From assembly GCA_009746045.1 (NCBI GenBank), contig RPFO01001163.1:23751-87750 (forward strand): 64,000 nucleotides of DNA. The letters are read 5' to 3'. The notes under the pieces are model-generated. The model did not search any database and had not been told where the DNA came from. It saw only the letters and a program-made list of their open reading frames with translations. Position 1 is the first letter of the stretch, and the number at the start of each line of letters is the position of its first letter. A program made the translations under genes and the position numbers. Shown piece by piece: positions 1 to 10,767 of this stretch. This DNA comes from Mesostigma viride. Taxonomy: Eukaryota; Streptophyta; Mesostigmatophyceae; Mesostigmatales; Mesostigmataceae.

Positions 1-626
1 CGGCAAGCGTGCTCCTCTTATGATGTGCCCTTTGTGTGCTCAGTCCTGGGCTCCTGGCCCTGGGTCATTTGCTGGCACCGCGTTCGGCACGGCCGTGATT
101 TCACGAGGGTTACCCCTACATACATGTGTGTGGCAGCAGGACAACGAATGTGCAGAGTCCTAGCAGGATACTGCAGCGTGATAGATGACACAAATACCCG
201 CAGGTATCGTAGAACTGCTGCTAGTATTGTGAGAATAAGTGCAGTGTGGAAGCCCATCTTGACATGCTTTTTATGTCCGTACACATGGACAGTCATTACC
301 GCGTTAGGTTTCGATCGGCGCCTAAAATTCGGCGTCGCAACTTAACGCGGTAACGCAACTTAAGGCGGTAACCGGGAAGTCTGCGCGCCAGTGGAGCTGG
401 CGTATATTTTGCCGCCTAAATGTCACACAGCGGGTCCAAACTGGCGAAAGGAGGTCTCCTGCGCGGCCAAAAATGGCCTGGCACCTACAAATCGAGTCAT
501 GATCGGGTTAAGTTGCGATGGCACCCATGCTCAAGTTGCAATCGCCACCCAAACGTCGGCGTCGCAACTTCACGTGGTAACACAACCTATTATCACGCAT
601 TTCAATGCGGTCATAACTGTAGTATA
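1..626. other. No gene recognised; short degenerate repeats
   Basis: I see no supportable gene here. A short motif of the type GCGTCGCAACTTAACG recurs at about 330-375 and 558-580 in slightly altered form, so the stretch is probably old repeat DNA. Open frames here have no recognisable domain and overlap each other on both strands. Confidence 0.4.
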
Positions 627-1120
627 GGTGCTGAAGCTAAGGTCCATTGGAGTGCCTTCCTGCCAGAGAAACAAGTTTATTACAGTATGTGTGTACAGTT
701 GAGCCTAGCCACACCCTCAAAATCACTGTACAAGTCATTGTCAAGTTAGGCCAGTTCACCATGCTGGGGCCCAGCACATGCCCCCTTGGTCCAATCTTGT
801 CCCCAACAGCAGGGAGGGTGAGTGGGTGGGAGCTGCAAAAAGGCCTCCCTACGTTCACCACACCACTCTTAAGTATGTGTGAAAGTGAAAAACAAAGCGC
901 ATGCTTTCAAGGCGCCGCGTCCCCCTTAGAAGGGCGGCCATGGTTGACAGTAGGCACTAGTACCGGCGCAACGCTGGTCCTCTCCTACTCTAGTCCTATG
1001 TAACACAAACATCTCACATGGTGTAGGTGACGTACGGTAGAGCTACGCTAGACAGGCGGCAGATCGGCCGCCTTTGAGCCCGCCGCAACATAACTAGAAA
1101 TTGAGCAGATAGCTCAAAAA
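627..1120. repeat. REP-A interspersed repeat, copy 1
   Basis: A 494-bp unit that recurs in this window. It begins AGGTGCTGAAGCTAAGGTCC and ends near AGATAGCTCAAAAA; the next copy begins at the very next base, so copies 1 and 2 lie head to tail. The 5' third contains AAGTTTATTACA and a GGGGCCCAGCAC block. The 3' half contains CTCACATGGTGTAGGTGACG and a GCTAGACAGGCGGCAG block. No coding domain is visible. It includes a GTGAGTGGGTGGG seed at about 817-829 that is hugely expanded in copy 3. The element type is unknown. Confidence 0.8.
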
Positions 1121-1358
1121 ATAGGTGCTGAAGCTAAGGTCCCTTGGAGTGCCTTCCTACCAGAGAAACAAGTTTATTACAATTAGTGTGTGCAGGCTTT
1201 AAAGTTGAGCCTAGCCACACCCTCAAACTCATTGTACAAGTCATTGTCAAGTTAGGCCAGTTCACCATGCTGGGGCCCAGCACGTGCCCCCTGGTCCAAT
1301 CTTGTCCCACACCTCCCTCTCTGGCCGTTTCCAGCCCTAGTGGTAGGAACACAACCAC

Positions 1359-2573
1359 TTGGAATGCTTGGCTCTTGTTGGCATGATGATGCCCCCCTTC
1401 CCGCCCCCGTGTGGCCGCTACGGTTTCCTGGCGGACGCAGGGCGGAGCCATATGCGTTCCCCCGATTCAAGGGGCGCATCCCAGTGCTGCCACGTTAGGA
1501 CTTATGCCACCTGGGAACGTCTCCAGCTCACCCAACCACCAGCATCAGCCCACCGGCAAAGCCGCTGGGATTCCCCGAGGGTAGAGCCACTGCCACAAGC
1601 TCTATGTCCTCCCCATTGTGATGATGATGGTGGCTCCGGACCTCCTAGCGCCAAGGGCTCACCATCACCATGGTGTCACGAGCCTTGTGGTATACACGCT
1701 GCCGCAGCCGAGTCGAGCTTTATGGTATATATGATGCATTTTTGTAAGAACAACCCCAACCTCACTGCCGGGTTCCATGCACACCACCCCTCGTGGGGGG
1801 CGGTGGAAAACGGCAAAGGCAAAGCGGAGCCCGCCGCCCTTGGGCGGGTTCAGCGGAGCAGAAATTTTCGCGGGCTTGCCAGGCCGTATGTGATTTTTCA
1901 AGGAATTTATAAATGTGCAAGGCCTACCCAGGGTTTTCCGCAGCTTCCCACCTCTCCCTTATCGCCGAAGGCAGAAGGGGCCTGCTCGCCGAAGCACCGA
2001 GAGGGTACGGGCGCCTGCGCCCTCCCCGTGCCGACAGCACCCCCCCAACCCACAGCAGCCGCTGCCATTGGTGCACCCCTTTCTCTGCCTCTGGTTGTTG
2101 TGGACCCCACTCTGTCTGAAGAACGCCCTGCCTCCATCGTGCACGCCGCTACGGGGAAGAAATCCATGGCGGACACTATACTCGAGGGCAAAAATTGCGC
2201 TTCCTTCAGAGATCGTCACCTGGCGCTGTCCGTTCGCAAGGCTCTCCGCCAAAATCCGCCTTCTGTAAATCTCCTTCCCTCTTTCCTGACTTTCGAAATC
2301 AAAGCCACTACGCGCTCCCAACTGGAGCCCGGTCGGCGCACCCCAGCGCCATGGGGGAACACCCCAGAACCAGCACTACAACCCTTCACCAATATTTCGA
2401 AAAACAGCGGGTCACCTCTCCGTAAAATGGGGAGGCCGGCAGCGTCGACTTACACTGGGCGTAGCCGCCATAGTGGCCGCAAAGTGGCCCCCATGGCGCC
2501 CAGCCTACCTTTCCTCACGTTGGAAAGTTGCAAGCTGCGAAAATGCCTCCCTACGTTCACCGCACCACTCTAA
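1359..2573 (+). other. Long open frame of doubtful status
   Basis: A 404-codon open frame crosses the inserted block of REP-A copy 2 and ends inside its 3' part. The product is rich in Pro, Ser and Ala and shows no domain I recognise. Several overlapping frames are also open in this G/C-rich stretch, which is what chance predicts. There is no neighbouring coding context. I list it only because of its length and would not call it a gene on present evidence. Confidence 0.12.
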
Positions 2574-2743
2574 GTGCGTGTGAAAATGAAAAACAAAGCC
2601 CATGCTCTCAAGGCGCCGCCCCCCCCTCAAAAGGGCGAGCACGGACGACAGTAGGCACTGGTACCAGCCTTCTCCTACTCTAGTCCTATGTAACACAAAC
2701 ATCTCACATGGTGTAGTTGACGTACGGTAGAGTTACGCTAGAC

Positions 2744-4043
2744 CAGTGTAAAAAGATTCGGACTGCGAGATTCGGGACTCGATGGGACTTTGGGACACCT
2801 TTGAATAATTCGGAAAATATTCGGTACCCTCATTTCCATGCCATTTTCACGTGGTTAGTGATTATAAACAGTCATATGTGATGTTGGAATGGTAATGCAT
2901 GCTATTGCCTACACAATGGAAACAATATTGACCTTGCACAGGGCATAGCAGGTCACCCCTCGTAAAGTCATCCACATTGCTAATACCATGGATAATCTAT
3001 GCATAATCTCAAAGTAAAGTTGAACAGAAAGTGAAAATTCCTGCAAATGGCGATGCAAGATAAACGAAAAGAACCGATGCCCTAACATAATGCCATCAAG
3101 GATTGTCATAGCCACAGCCGCCACCATGGAAACTGCCACTTCCTTGGCCAGCTCCTTCTCATCATCATGAGCTGCTCGTGTTTTTCTGCTGTTGCTTCGC
3201 GTCAATCGATGCCTGCATGGCCAGCTTTGTAATGGGCTGCGCTGGTTTGCATTCGTGTCGGATGTTGAGCCGCGATCCAGCTGCAGGCAGCCATGCATGT
3301 GGCCCCTCGCCCTCAAGGCTGTGCTCAGCTAGCTTCCCATGAACGTGCCATGCATGGCAGTCCTAACTGCAAATCACGCTAATTATAATCTTCTTGTTCT
3401 TTCCCAGCTTAACGAAGCTTTCCTTGCGTGCAGCAGCGACTGTTGCCGTGGCTCTGGAGCAGCCAGGACCTACGGACAAAGCTGCACGGCCGATAAACAA
3501 ATAAACTCCGGCCACCTGCTTCGCTAAGACAGTTTGCTTCATCTAAAAAGCATCGACATTGTGTGGCAGATCAGGATGATTTATACCCAAAGACCTTGTG
3601 TTGAATAAATAAAACAATCTGACCAGCAAGCGAGTTGCACGGAGACATTGCAGCTGCAAAATCTGGACGTGATATAGGATGCGCTTACCAACCGCGTCAT
3701 ATTGCCAATCCCTAACTTCAATCATCCATTCCCAATTCAATTATGAATATGTAGGTGTCCATATCCAAGCTGGCTACTTCCTGCGATTACAAATAACGCA
3801 ATCACTAGCGTGATTTTACATGCCGTCAAGGCAGGCAAAATTGGGTATGCACGTCGCCTGCTCAGTCACTGCCGACCGCCACGTGGCAATCGTCTGAGCG
3901 AGCGGCGCCCTCGAGCTTGCGTGTACGCCGGCGCGGCGCGCCTGGCGGACCGAATCTCCCACCTCGGAAAATATTCCGCCGAAGTCCCGGAACTCAGAAT
4001 CTTCCGAATTATTCACTCAATCGTACCAAATCTTTTTACACTG
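2744..4043. mobile_element. Non-autonomous hAT transposon (1300 bp)
   Basis: The element begins CAGTGTAAAAAGATTCGG and ends with the inverted match CCAAATCTTTTTACACTG (one mismatch in 18). It is flanked by a perfect 8-bp direct duplication, CGCTAGAC, at 2736-2743 and 4044-4051; removing the element and one duplication restores REP-A as in copy 1. An 8-bp duplication with termini of the CAGNG type is the hAT signature. Further inward, ATTCGG and GGAAAATATTC motifs recur near both ends and may be subterminal transposase sites. No transposase frame is visible, so movement would need a transposase supplied elsewhere. Orientation cannot be assigned. Confidence 0.92.
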
Positions 4044-4152
4044 CGCTAGACAGGCGGCAGATTGGCCCCCTTTGAGCCCGCCGCAACATAACTATAAAAT
4101 GAGAAGATCGCTAAAAACTGAAAAACTCTGTGGGAGCTGTTCCTTTGTCAAG

Positions 4153-4645
4153 GACCTGTGGATGATCCAGTGTGTGCACCAGACCTGTGGATGATCAAGT
4201 GTGTGCACCAGACCTGTGGATGATCAAGTGTGTGCACCAGACCTGTGGATGATCAAGTGTGTGCACCAGACCTGTGGATGATCAAGTGTGTGCACCAGAC
4301 CTGTGGATGATCCAGTGTGTGCACCAGACCTGTGGATGATCAAGTGTGTGCACCAGACCTGTGGATGATCAAGTGTGTGCACCAGACCTGTGGATGATCC
4401 AGTGTGTGCACCAGACCTGTGGATGATCAAGTGTGTGCACCAGACCTGTGGATGATCCAGTGTGTGCACCAGACCTGTGGATGATCCAGTGTGTGCACCA
4501 GACCTGTGGATGATCAAGTGTGTGCACCAGACCTGTGGATGATCCAGTGTGTGCACCAGACCTGTGGATGATCCAGTGTGTGCACCAGACCTGTGGATGA
4601 TCCAGTGTGTGCACCAGACCTGTGGATGATCAAGTGTGTGCACCA
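4153..4645. repeat. 29-bp minisatellite, 17 copies
   Basis: Exactly 17 copies of a 29-bp unit (GACCTGTGGATGATC, then C or A, then AGTGTGTGCACCA) fill 493 bp without a gap. The only variable site is the C/A after GATC. In order the units read C A A A A C A A C A C C A C C C A. The open frames on the minus strand here are only the translated repeat. Confidence 0.97.
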
Positions 4646-5100
4646 TGTGACCTGGCGTGCACCAGACATGAGGTGAGTCATCGTGTTGTTGATGTCTCGT
4701 TAATGACCACCTGGCCGAGGGATGGCCTACTCAACCCAACACCCCATTTGTAGTGGTTATGGCTGTGGGAATCAACGTGGGAGTGCTGGGACACGGCAAC
4801 GCGACCAGCAGAGCTCATGCATGCTCCCCGCACATCTCCTCTCGCGGCTAGCAGTGGAGTCTGGCCCTCATCGACATGGCCAGCCCTCCACCGCGTGTAC
4901 GAGCCCAGGGTTGGCTGGCATGCCGTCCTTGTGCCGTTCGTACCTCATTGGCACGGCATCCATCGATTGCTGGCGACTGCTGCATTCTTGTCAGAACATG
5001 TTGTGTACGGTTTTTCCTTCTGTCTACTCTGTAGGTTTTTTTGTCTACTACGTTTTCGCCTACCAAGCTTTGGTCTCATAGATGGCCGAAGCGAAGGTCC
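4646..5100. other. No gene recognised
   Basis: Overlapping frames of about 100 codons show no known domain. The last 15-20 bases (ending GAAGCGAAGGTCC) resemble the start of REP-A, which resumes after the insertion at 5101-6895. Confidence 0.4.
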
Positions 5101-5225
5101 ATTCTATTCCCACTATTGCCAATCCACCAGCATTTGATTAAAACAATAAGTGGGCAATTACAGAACCCATGAGTGAGCCTGCCACGCTGCACCCATTTCA
5201 TGATTGATTGTAGTTCTCGTTACCC
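5101..5225 (-). repeat. Split direct repeat B2 of the 5101-6895 element
   Basis: This is the terminal 125-bp copy, separated from A2 by the 35-bp CCCACCC spacer. It forms the 3' end of the element on the minus strand. Confidence 0.85.
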
Positions 5226-5260
5226 TAGAAACAAAGACAAGAAGAGGGAGGGAGGGTGGG

Positions 5261-5517
5261 ACAAGAAAAAGAGACCTAGAACATCGTGCAAATGGCACTT
5301 TAGGGCGGCGTAGCCCGGGCTCGCCTCATGAGCCGTCAGCAACAGTAACTTAATTGCTACTTAACTTAACGAACTAGAAATGGCCATACAAAACTGGCCA
5401 ACTAATTCTAACTCATGGAACCGGTCCAGCCCAAGGCCCACCGTCCCGTAGTACCACTCACATAGCGGCGTTCATTCTCATCTATTATAAAGAAACTACG
5501 TTCAGAGAACACCGATT
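5261..5517 (-). repeat. Split direct repeat A2 of the 5101-6895 element
   Basis: This is 257 bp, the partner of 6639-6895. It abuts B1 (5515-5639), with three bases (ATT) shared at the junction, and is followed on the minus strand by a CCCACCC spacer. Confidence 0.85.
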
Positions 5518-5639
5518 CTATTCCCACTATTACCAATCCACCAACATTTGATTAAAACAATAAGTGGGCAATTACAGAACCCATGAGTGAGCCTGCCACG
5601 CTGCACCCATTTCATGATTGATTGTAGTTCTCGTTACCC
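5515..5639 (-). repeat. Split direct repeat B1 of the 5101-6895 element
   Basis: This is 125 bp, identical in length to B2 at 5101-5225. On the minus strand it starts GGGTAA and carries ACTTATTGTTTTAA, a motif present in the B repeats of the other two elements. Confidence 0.85.
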
Positions 5640-6638
5640 AACCCCCCTTTCCTGGTGCTTTATCACCAAAGCTCCGCCAACCACTTTCGCTCAGTGGCTC
5701 TCGAGGCTGCCCTGCCGCAACGGCCATGACCATTACAATCGCTGGCGGCTGTAGCGAGCCTCATGCACGATAACCCTTCGCAGGGCCCCCCCCAGCCTTC
5801 CACCCTTGGCCAGTAAAAAAGGGTGTTGAATGTGCACGCAAAGACAAGGAAGAAGACGCCACATTTAACCGGCCTCCCTCAAGGACCAGTATCGCCCTGA
5901 CGTGACGACAACTTGAAAGACGCCACCCGTTGCCACCATATCTCGATTACTGTCAACGTTGTCACCTGGGGGAGTAACTTTCCATATTTCAGGTTTTAGT
6001 TGATGAGCAGGCTCTCATCACACACCCCAGCGGCCGATAAAGCGCAAGCGCAACTGGGCCGGCCAAAATATTTGGTCCTGCCCGGCCCAGGTCCGTCTGT
6101 TAAACTGGCCCCTTAAGTCTCGGTCTGAATCGAAATATTGCATAATTCCGGAGTTCGTCCCTACCACATTTCCGAGACCTCACGCACCCATAAGAGCGGG
6201 TGCTGGTAAATATTTTTCTACTTACGTGAGGGCCGACAGATTTGTCGTCCATCACAATGCCCACTAAAAGTAACCCGACCACCCTTCCTTCGGCAGTCAG
6301 CAGTCAGGAACTGCAACCTTACTGCGACATTCCGCAGCAAAGCGGTAGGCACTGCAGCGTGGCACGGAAGACTTACTCATGGTTTCAGAGTCCCGTACAG
6401 GTGCCACGCGCAGGCAAACGCGAAGTATTTTATAGTCTCTCGTCGGCCAAGAACCCAGCTGCGGGGAGAAAACCGACGAGGGTAATGTTTAATTTCTTTT
6501 TCACAGTCACGTGACTGTTCATGCTATGTCAGTCACGCGCCATCTCTAATCGGCCACCGCCAGCCAAAAAGGCTGACGTGATTAGGGCAACATTAAATTT
6601 CTTGTAATCCGCCATACCCATACCCCATACATCCGATT

Positions 6639-6895
6639 ACAAGAAAAAGAGACCTAGAACATCGTGCAAATGGCACTTTAGGGCGGCGTAGCCCGGGCTC
6701 GCCTCATGAGCCGTCAGCAACAGTAACTTAATTGCTACTTAACTTAACGAACTAGAAATGGCCATACAAAACTTGCCAACTAGTTCTAACTCATGGAACC
6801 GGTCCAGCCCAAGGCCCACCGTCCCGTAGTACCACTCACATAGCGGCGTTCATTCTCATCTATTATAAAGAAACTACATTCAGAGAACACCGATT
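6639..6895 (-). repeat. Split direct repeat A1 of the 5101-6895 element
   Basis: This is 257 bp and pairs with A2 at 5261-5517 with only about three differences. On the minus strand its start (AATCGG, then GTTCTCTGAAC two bases on) is strikingly like the start of the A repeat of the autonomous element at 48860. Confidence 0.85.
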
Positions 6896-7060
6896 AGAAC
6901 ACCTTCATAGATGAGAGTTTTATTACAATGAGTTCGTGCAGACCTTACAGGGGCCTAGTCACACCATCAGAATCATTGTCAAGCCGGCCATTTCACCACG
7001 CTGGGGCCCAGCGCATGCCCCTTGGGTCCAAGCTTTTCCCTCAAACAGCATCGTGGGTGG

Positions 7061-7372
7061 GTGAGTGGGTGAGTGGGTGAGTGGGTGAGTGGGTGAGTGG
7101 GTGAGTGGGTGAGTGGGTGAGTGGGTGAGTGGGTGAGTGGGTGAGTGGGTGAGTGGGTGAGTGGGTGAGTGGGTGAGTGGGTGAGTGGGTGAGTGGGTGA
7201 GTGGGTGAGTGGGTGAGTGGGTGAGTGGGTGAGTGGGTGAGTGGGTGAGTGGGTGAGTGGGTGAGTAGGTGAGTAGGTGAGCAGGTGAGCAGGTGAGCAG
7301 GTGAGCAGGTGAGCAGGTGAGTAGGTGAGTGGGTGAGTGGGTGGCTGGGTGGCTGGGTGGCTGGGTGGCTGG
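7061..7372. repeat. 8-bp minisatellite, 39 units
   Basis: There are 39 consecutive 8-bp units: 25 GTGAGTGG, then a block of GTGAGTAG/GTGAGCAG variants, two GTGAGTGG, and four GTGGCTGG. Variant units are clustered at one end, which suggests growth by local duplication. Frames across it are translated repeat. Confidence 0.97.
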
Positions 7373-7391
7373 GTGGTGTGTGTGTGTGTTT

Positions 7392-7412
7392 GGGGGGGGG
7401 GGGGGGGGGGGG
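7392..7412 (+). repeat. Run of 21 G
   Basis: An uninterrupted run of 21 G directly after a short GT run and the 8-bp minisatellite. Length in the true genome may differ, since runs this long are error-prone. Confidence 0.9.
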
Positions 7413-7720
7413 TTGGGTGGGAACTGCAAAAAAGGCTCCCTACGTTCACCACACCACTCCAGGTGCGTACGTTTGGAAAAATATCTCTATATCTCTTACA
7501 GTGCGTTCAAGGCGCCGCGCCCCCTTTTGGTACTTCAATTGCCACAAAACGGGGGGCACGTGCCACACTGGGCACTATTGGCACAGCCGGCCCCCTCTAG
7601 TCTAGTCCAATGTAGCACAAGCACTGTACATGGTGTAGGTGACAGACGGTAGAGCTATGCTACAAGCGGCAGATCGGGCCCCTTGAAACCCTCTGCAAGC
7701 AAGTATGAAGTGGGCAAATA

Positions 7721-7994
7721 GCTCAACACTTTCATGCGTGTGTTAAATGGACCTAATAGGAAGGTTGCGAGCTTACGTAATTCCACTTAAATTTACTTAC
7801 TTTTGAGGGTCCAATCCCCTCATCTCGCCTTTTGAGGGGTGTGCCCCAGGTTACGCTCCTCTAAGCGGGCGCTTGGTCTCTACTTCGTCCATACCATGGC
7901 TTTGTCATCATCTGCGCTCATCTCCTAGCTTGGTAGCTGCAGGACAGGCTCCCCAGAGCAGGGTCAACAGCTAACCTACGTGCTGTGCATGATA
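7721..7994. other. No gene recognised
   Basis: No frame or repeat could be assigned. Earlier exons of the gene at 8130-10767 could lie here or further upstream, but none is convincing. Confidence 0.3.
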
Positions 7995-8110
7995 GGGGGC
8001 GGGGGCGGGGGCGGGGCGGGGGCGGGGGCGGGGCGGGGCGGGCGGGGCGGGGCGGGGGCGGGGGCGGGGGCGAGGGCGGGGGTGGGGGCGAGGGCGGGGG
8101 CGGGGGCGGG
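7995..8110 (+). repeat. GGGGC-rich tract, G-quadruplex prone
   Basis: About 115 bases of GGGGGC/GGGGC units with no T except one GGTGGG. It lies immediately upstream of a splice acceptor (AG at 8128-8129), where a pyrimidine tract would be expected. It carries many consecutive G4-forming tracts on the coding strand. Overlapping Gly/Ala/Arg frames here are artefacts. Confidence 0.9.
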
Positions 8111-8129
8111 TCATGGCGTGCGGCGGCAG

Positions 8130-10767
8130 GTTCGGCGCGAGGAGTCCAAGAAGCTGGGCGAGAACATGGTGATGATCCAGATGTACAACGAGCAGCAGCG
8201 AGAGCTCAAGGAGCTGATGCAGCTCATGCAGGAGGTGCAGGTGCGTGCGCGCGACTCATCGGAGACAGCGATTTTGTGGGTTGCATAGATAGGGACGATG
8301 CACCGCATGCTGGAGGTGGCACGGTCTAGGGACGGGGTCAGGCGCAGGGGACGACGTTATGAATTTTGCTGCGGTGCTAATGTGTTGTGTTGCTTCTGTG
8401 CAGTGGTGAAAGCACGGTGGTACATAGACTGACTGCATTCAAGCTAACAGGCTTGCTCTTCATCCAGAGGCTGCCTAGGATAGATTTGTGGCTGTAGCTT
8501 CTGCAGCGGTGGAAAGGGCATTCCAACGACCCTGCAACACCCACCTGGTCAGGCAGGTGGTGTGGGGCGCAATCAGATAATGTGCAGGCTGCATGCACGT
8601 GCGGCCTTGCACTGGCATTTCAATGCGGCGTCATTTGGTCCGCCCTGGTTTTCCCCCTTCTATCTGCCGGGTTCTAGGCTGGCATTGAAATAGCATCGCA
8701 GGAGCACTACGCTATTTCTTGGTGTTGCACTCTATACCCCATGCTAGCGCTTACGTGGTGCATGAAAGGAATAGCGCGATGTAAATATATGCAGGGAGTG
8801 CCCCTCTCACCTCCGTAACTTATCATTCTCAATGAAAATATATGCAGGGAGTGAACTAAGTAACTAGATGTGGGTTTAGGTGCACTTTGCAACATCAACT
8901 TGAGCAGGGCGAGCTCTACTCCATCCGCGAGAGGCAGCGGCGCGGCAAGGTGGACGACGCCAGGTGGCAGATGCAGGGCGACGCCACAGAATCAAGCATG
9001 ATGACAGAGGGGGACGCCAGTAGCTTCAAATGGCAGCGGTCTCCCAGTCGGGGCTACGATTACAGCGCCAGCGACCATGTGTTGCAGGCAAGTGCACTCA
9101 GCAGACTCCCATGAATGGGTGGGAGATGCTTGCCTGGTAGTGGGTGGCAAATGTCTGCATTGATAAGTCGGTCGGCAGAATATTGTTTGCGGGGGAATGA
9201 GGGTAGCTAAGTCAGCAAGGCCGCATGGCAACCTCTTTTTCGGACATAAGTAGCATGCATGGTTGACAGATGGGTCATGGGTGGCTGCTTTCTAGTGCGC
9301 TCTTGCCAGGCGGACCTCACTAGTGGCCGCTGTTGTATCTATGCCTGCATCGCAGAATTGCAGCAGTACTTAATTTTCTTCAAGAGGGTCCCCTGTGTGG
9401 CACGCTGTTGATGCGATAAAAGTGTACCTTCCATCATAGCCGTGTCGGGCAGAATCAAACGGCAATTCCTGGAGTCTCTTCTATTTAACACCGCAGCAAG
9501 AGAAATGCATCGGACAAAGCAACACATCTTCCAACTTCATGGCGCCAGTAGCAGCCGATGGATCCGACGCGCGGAAGGGTCGAGTCTTATATTCAAGAAA
9601 AACACATTTCAAAGTAAGCTGTGCTGTTGATAGCACTTCCTCGAGAACCTCGTCCCGGAAAGGGTTGCGCAAATGCAAGCAACGTTGCCCCCTGTCGGCA
9701 GTTCCTGGTTGCTCCTGCAAATCCAGTTGCAATTCCACGTAGGTGAAATTGATTCAGTTGTGGTCGTTGTGTTTGCTTGGTTGCTCCTGCCTACCCAGTT
9801 TCTCCTCGGTAATTTTAAGTGCTCTTGCTGTGATTGTTGCGCGTGCCACACGCAGGCGTCCATGTCCATGCCGAGCCTACACCCGGACGCCAGCGCAAGG
9901 CACCGTGTTTCTCCCAGGGACCTACCCAGCGACGTGGCCACGTACAATGGTGAGGAAACCACGTTCCGAGGCTCCAGCCGAGACGACAGCAGCAGCCCAC
10001 ACATGCAAGGGGCAGGCGACGGGGTTGGCTGGAGCGGGATTGCCCCTGCTACAACCATGTCTAGGCCCGGGACTAGCTTAAGTGTGCTGGGCAGCCGCTC
10101 CTCCACTGACAGCAAGACACCAGACTCCCCATTGAACGGAGGGTTGCGGCGCAGTGTGTACTCTGCCGCCGTCCCTTCCTCCCATGCCAGTGGGCTTGCC
10201 GGCAGTCATGGGGGCCTGACCACGCCCCAGCACGTGTATGTGTCCGGGCCGCTGGGCACGTTGCAGGCGCTGGTCGGCACGCGGGGCCAGGTGGAGGGTC
10301 AGCGGCGCGAGATCGAGGCGCTCACGCAGACGGTGACGCAGATCAGCAGCGCCCACGCACTGGGCCGGGGGCGGGCTGTGGGCGACCGCAAATTCGGCGC
10401 CAATATACGGTTTGGGATCAACAAGGGCCAGGGGGATGGCAGGATGCTTGGTACTGGCAAGAGTCATGGGGACAAGCCCGCAGGAGGTGGGTCCAAGGCT
10501 GGCCCAGCGGGGGCCGATGGAAGGCATAGCCTAGGCAACAAGCCCATGGAAGAAAGAGGCTCACTTGGGCTGGCATATGGGGCCGGGAACCCAAGCAATC
10601 ATGATGTCGCCACTGTGACTATCATGCGTGCCCATGGTGCAGGCGATGAGGGCGGCAATAGCAGTTCGCCCTCTGACAACGCATTAGGTCAGTGGACGTA
10701 TGATGATGAAGCCGAGCTGCAGGCTGAGGCCCGGTCCATGATCTCACTAAAGAACTCTAAAAAGTAA
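8130..10767 (+). CDS. Candidate host gene, last three exons; coiled-coil protein
   Basis: Three exons join in phase 0. Exon 1 is 8130-8240 (37 codons, donor GTGCGT). Exon 2 is 8908-9087 (60 codons, GC donor GCAAGT). Exon 3 is 9856-10767 (303 codons and stop, acceptor CACACGCAG). Exon 1 encodes a highly charged Glu/Gln/Met-rich helix (NEQQRELKELMQLMQEVQ) and exon 3 has a second predicted coiled coil (VEGQRREIEALTQTVTQ) in an otherwise Gly/Ser-rich, disordered sequence. No enzyme motif is visible. The 5' end is missing: there is no start codon in exon 1 context and earlier exons were not found. It shows none of the features of the surrounding transposons, so I take it as a host gene of unknown function. 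Consistent exon phases are the main support. Confidence 0.6.

Larger units (their letters stand above)
1121..4120. repeat. REP-A copy 2, interrupted twice
   Basis: The 5' part (1121-1313) matches copy 1 closely. About 1.2 kb of unrelated sequence (1314-2529) then lies at the position where copy 1 carries its short GTGAGTGG seed. The 3' part resumes at about 2530 and is broken again at 2743/4044 by the hAT element, finishing near 4120. The middle block contains a G/C-rich stretch (about 1795-1860) whose reverse complement recurs near 39250-39290. Confidence 0.75.
5101..6895 (-). mobile_element. Non-autonomous PAT/Kangaroo-like element (copy 3)
   Basis: Read on the minus strand, the order is A1 (6895-6639, 257 bp), internal (6638-5640), B1 (5639-5515, 125 bp), A2 (5517-5261, 257 bp), a 35-bp spacer (5260-5226), B2 (5225-5101, 125 bp). 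Both repeat pairs are equal in length and nearly identical. A begins AATCGG and ends TTTTTCTTGT, the spacer begins CCCACCCTCCC, and B begins GGGTAA. This is the plan of PAT-like tyrosine-recombinase retrotransposons and matches the two other elements in this window. It sits inside REP-A copy 3 with no target duplication, as expected for this class. The 1-kb interior has no recognisable gene. Confidence 0.8.
6896..7720. repeat. REP-A copy 3 (main part)
   Basis: This is a diverged REP-A copy. Its first bases lie before 5101 and it resumes at 6896 after the split-direct-repeat insertion. It matches copy 1 around TTTATTACA, CTGGGGCCCAGC, CTCCCTACGTTCACCACACC and ACATGGTGTAGGTGAC. At the place of the GTGAGTGG seed it carries the 39-unit minisatellite and the G21 run. 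Confidence 0.75.

Noticed and set aside
4224-4646. Open frames through the 29-bp minisatellite
   Set aside because: They are translated tandem repeats with no codon conservation.
5261-6895. 257-bp direct repeats at 5261 and 6639 as LTRs of a miniature retrotransposon
   Set aside because: They lack TG...CA ends and a target duplication, and the 125-bp pair at 5101 and 5515 interlocks with them in the split-direct-repeat order seen in two other elements.
6959-7452. Pro/Thr/His-rich frames over the GTGAGTGG array
   Set aside because: They are repeat translation only, present in several overlapping frames.
7980-8329. Gly-rich proteins over the GGGGC tract
   Set aside because: Low-complexity frames; only the short exon at 8130-8240 has protein-like composition.
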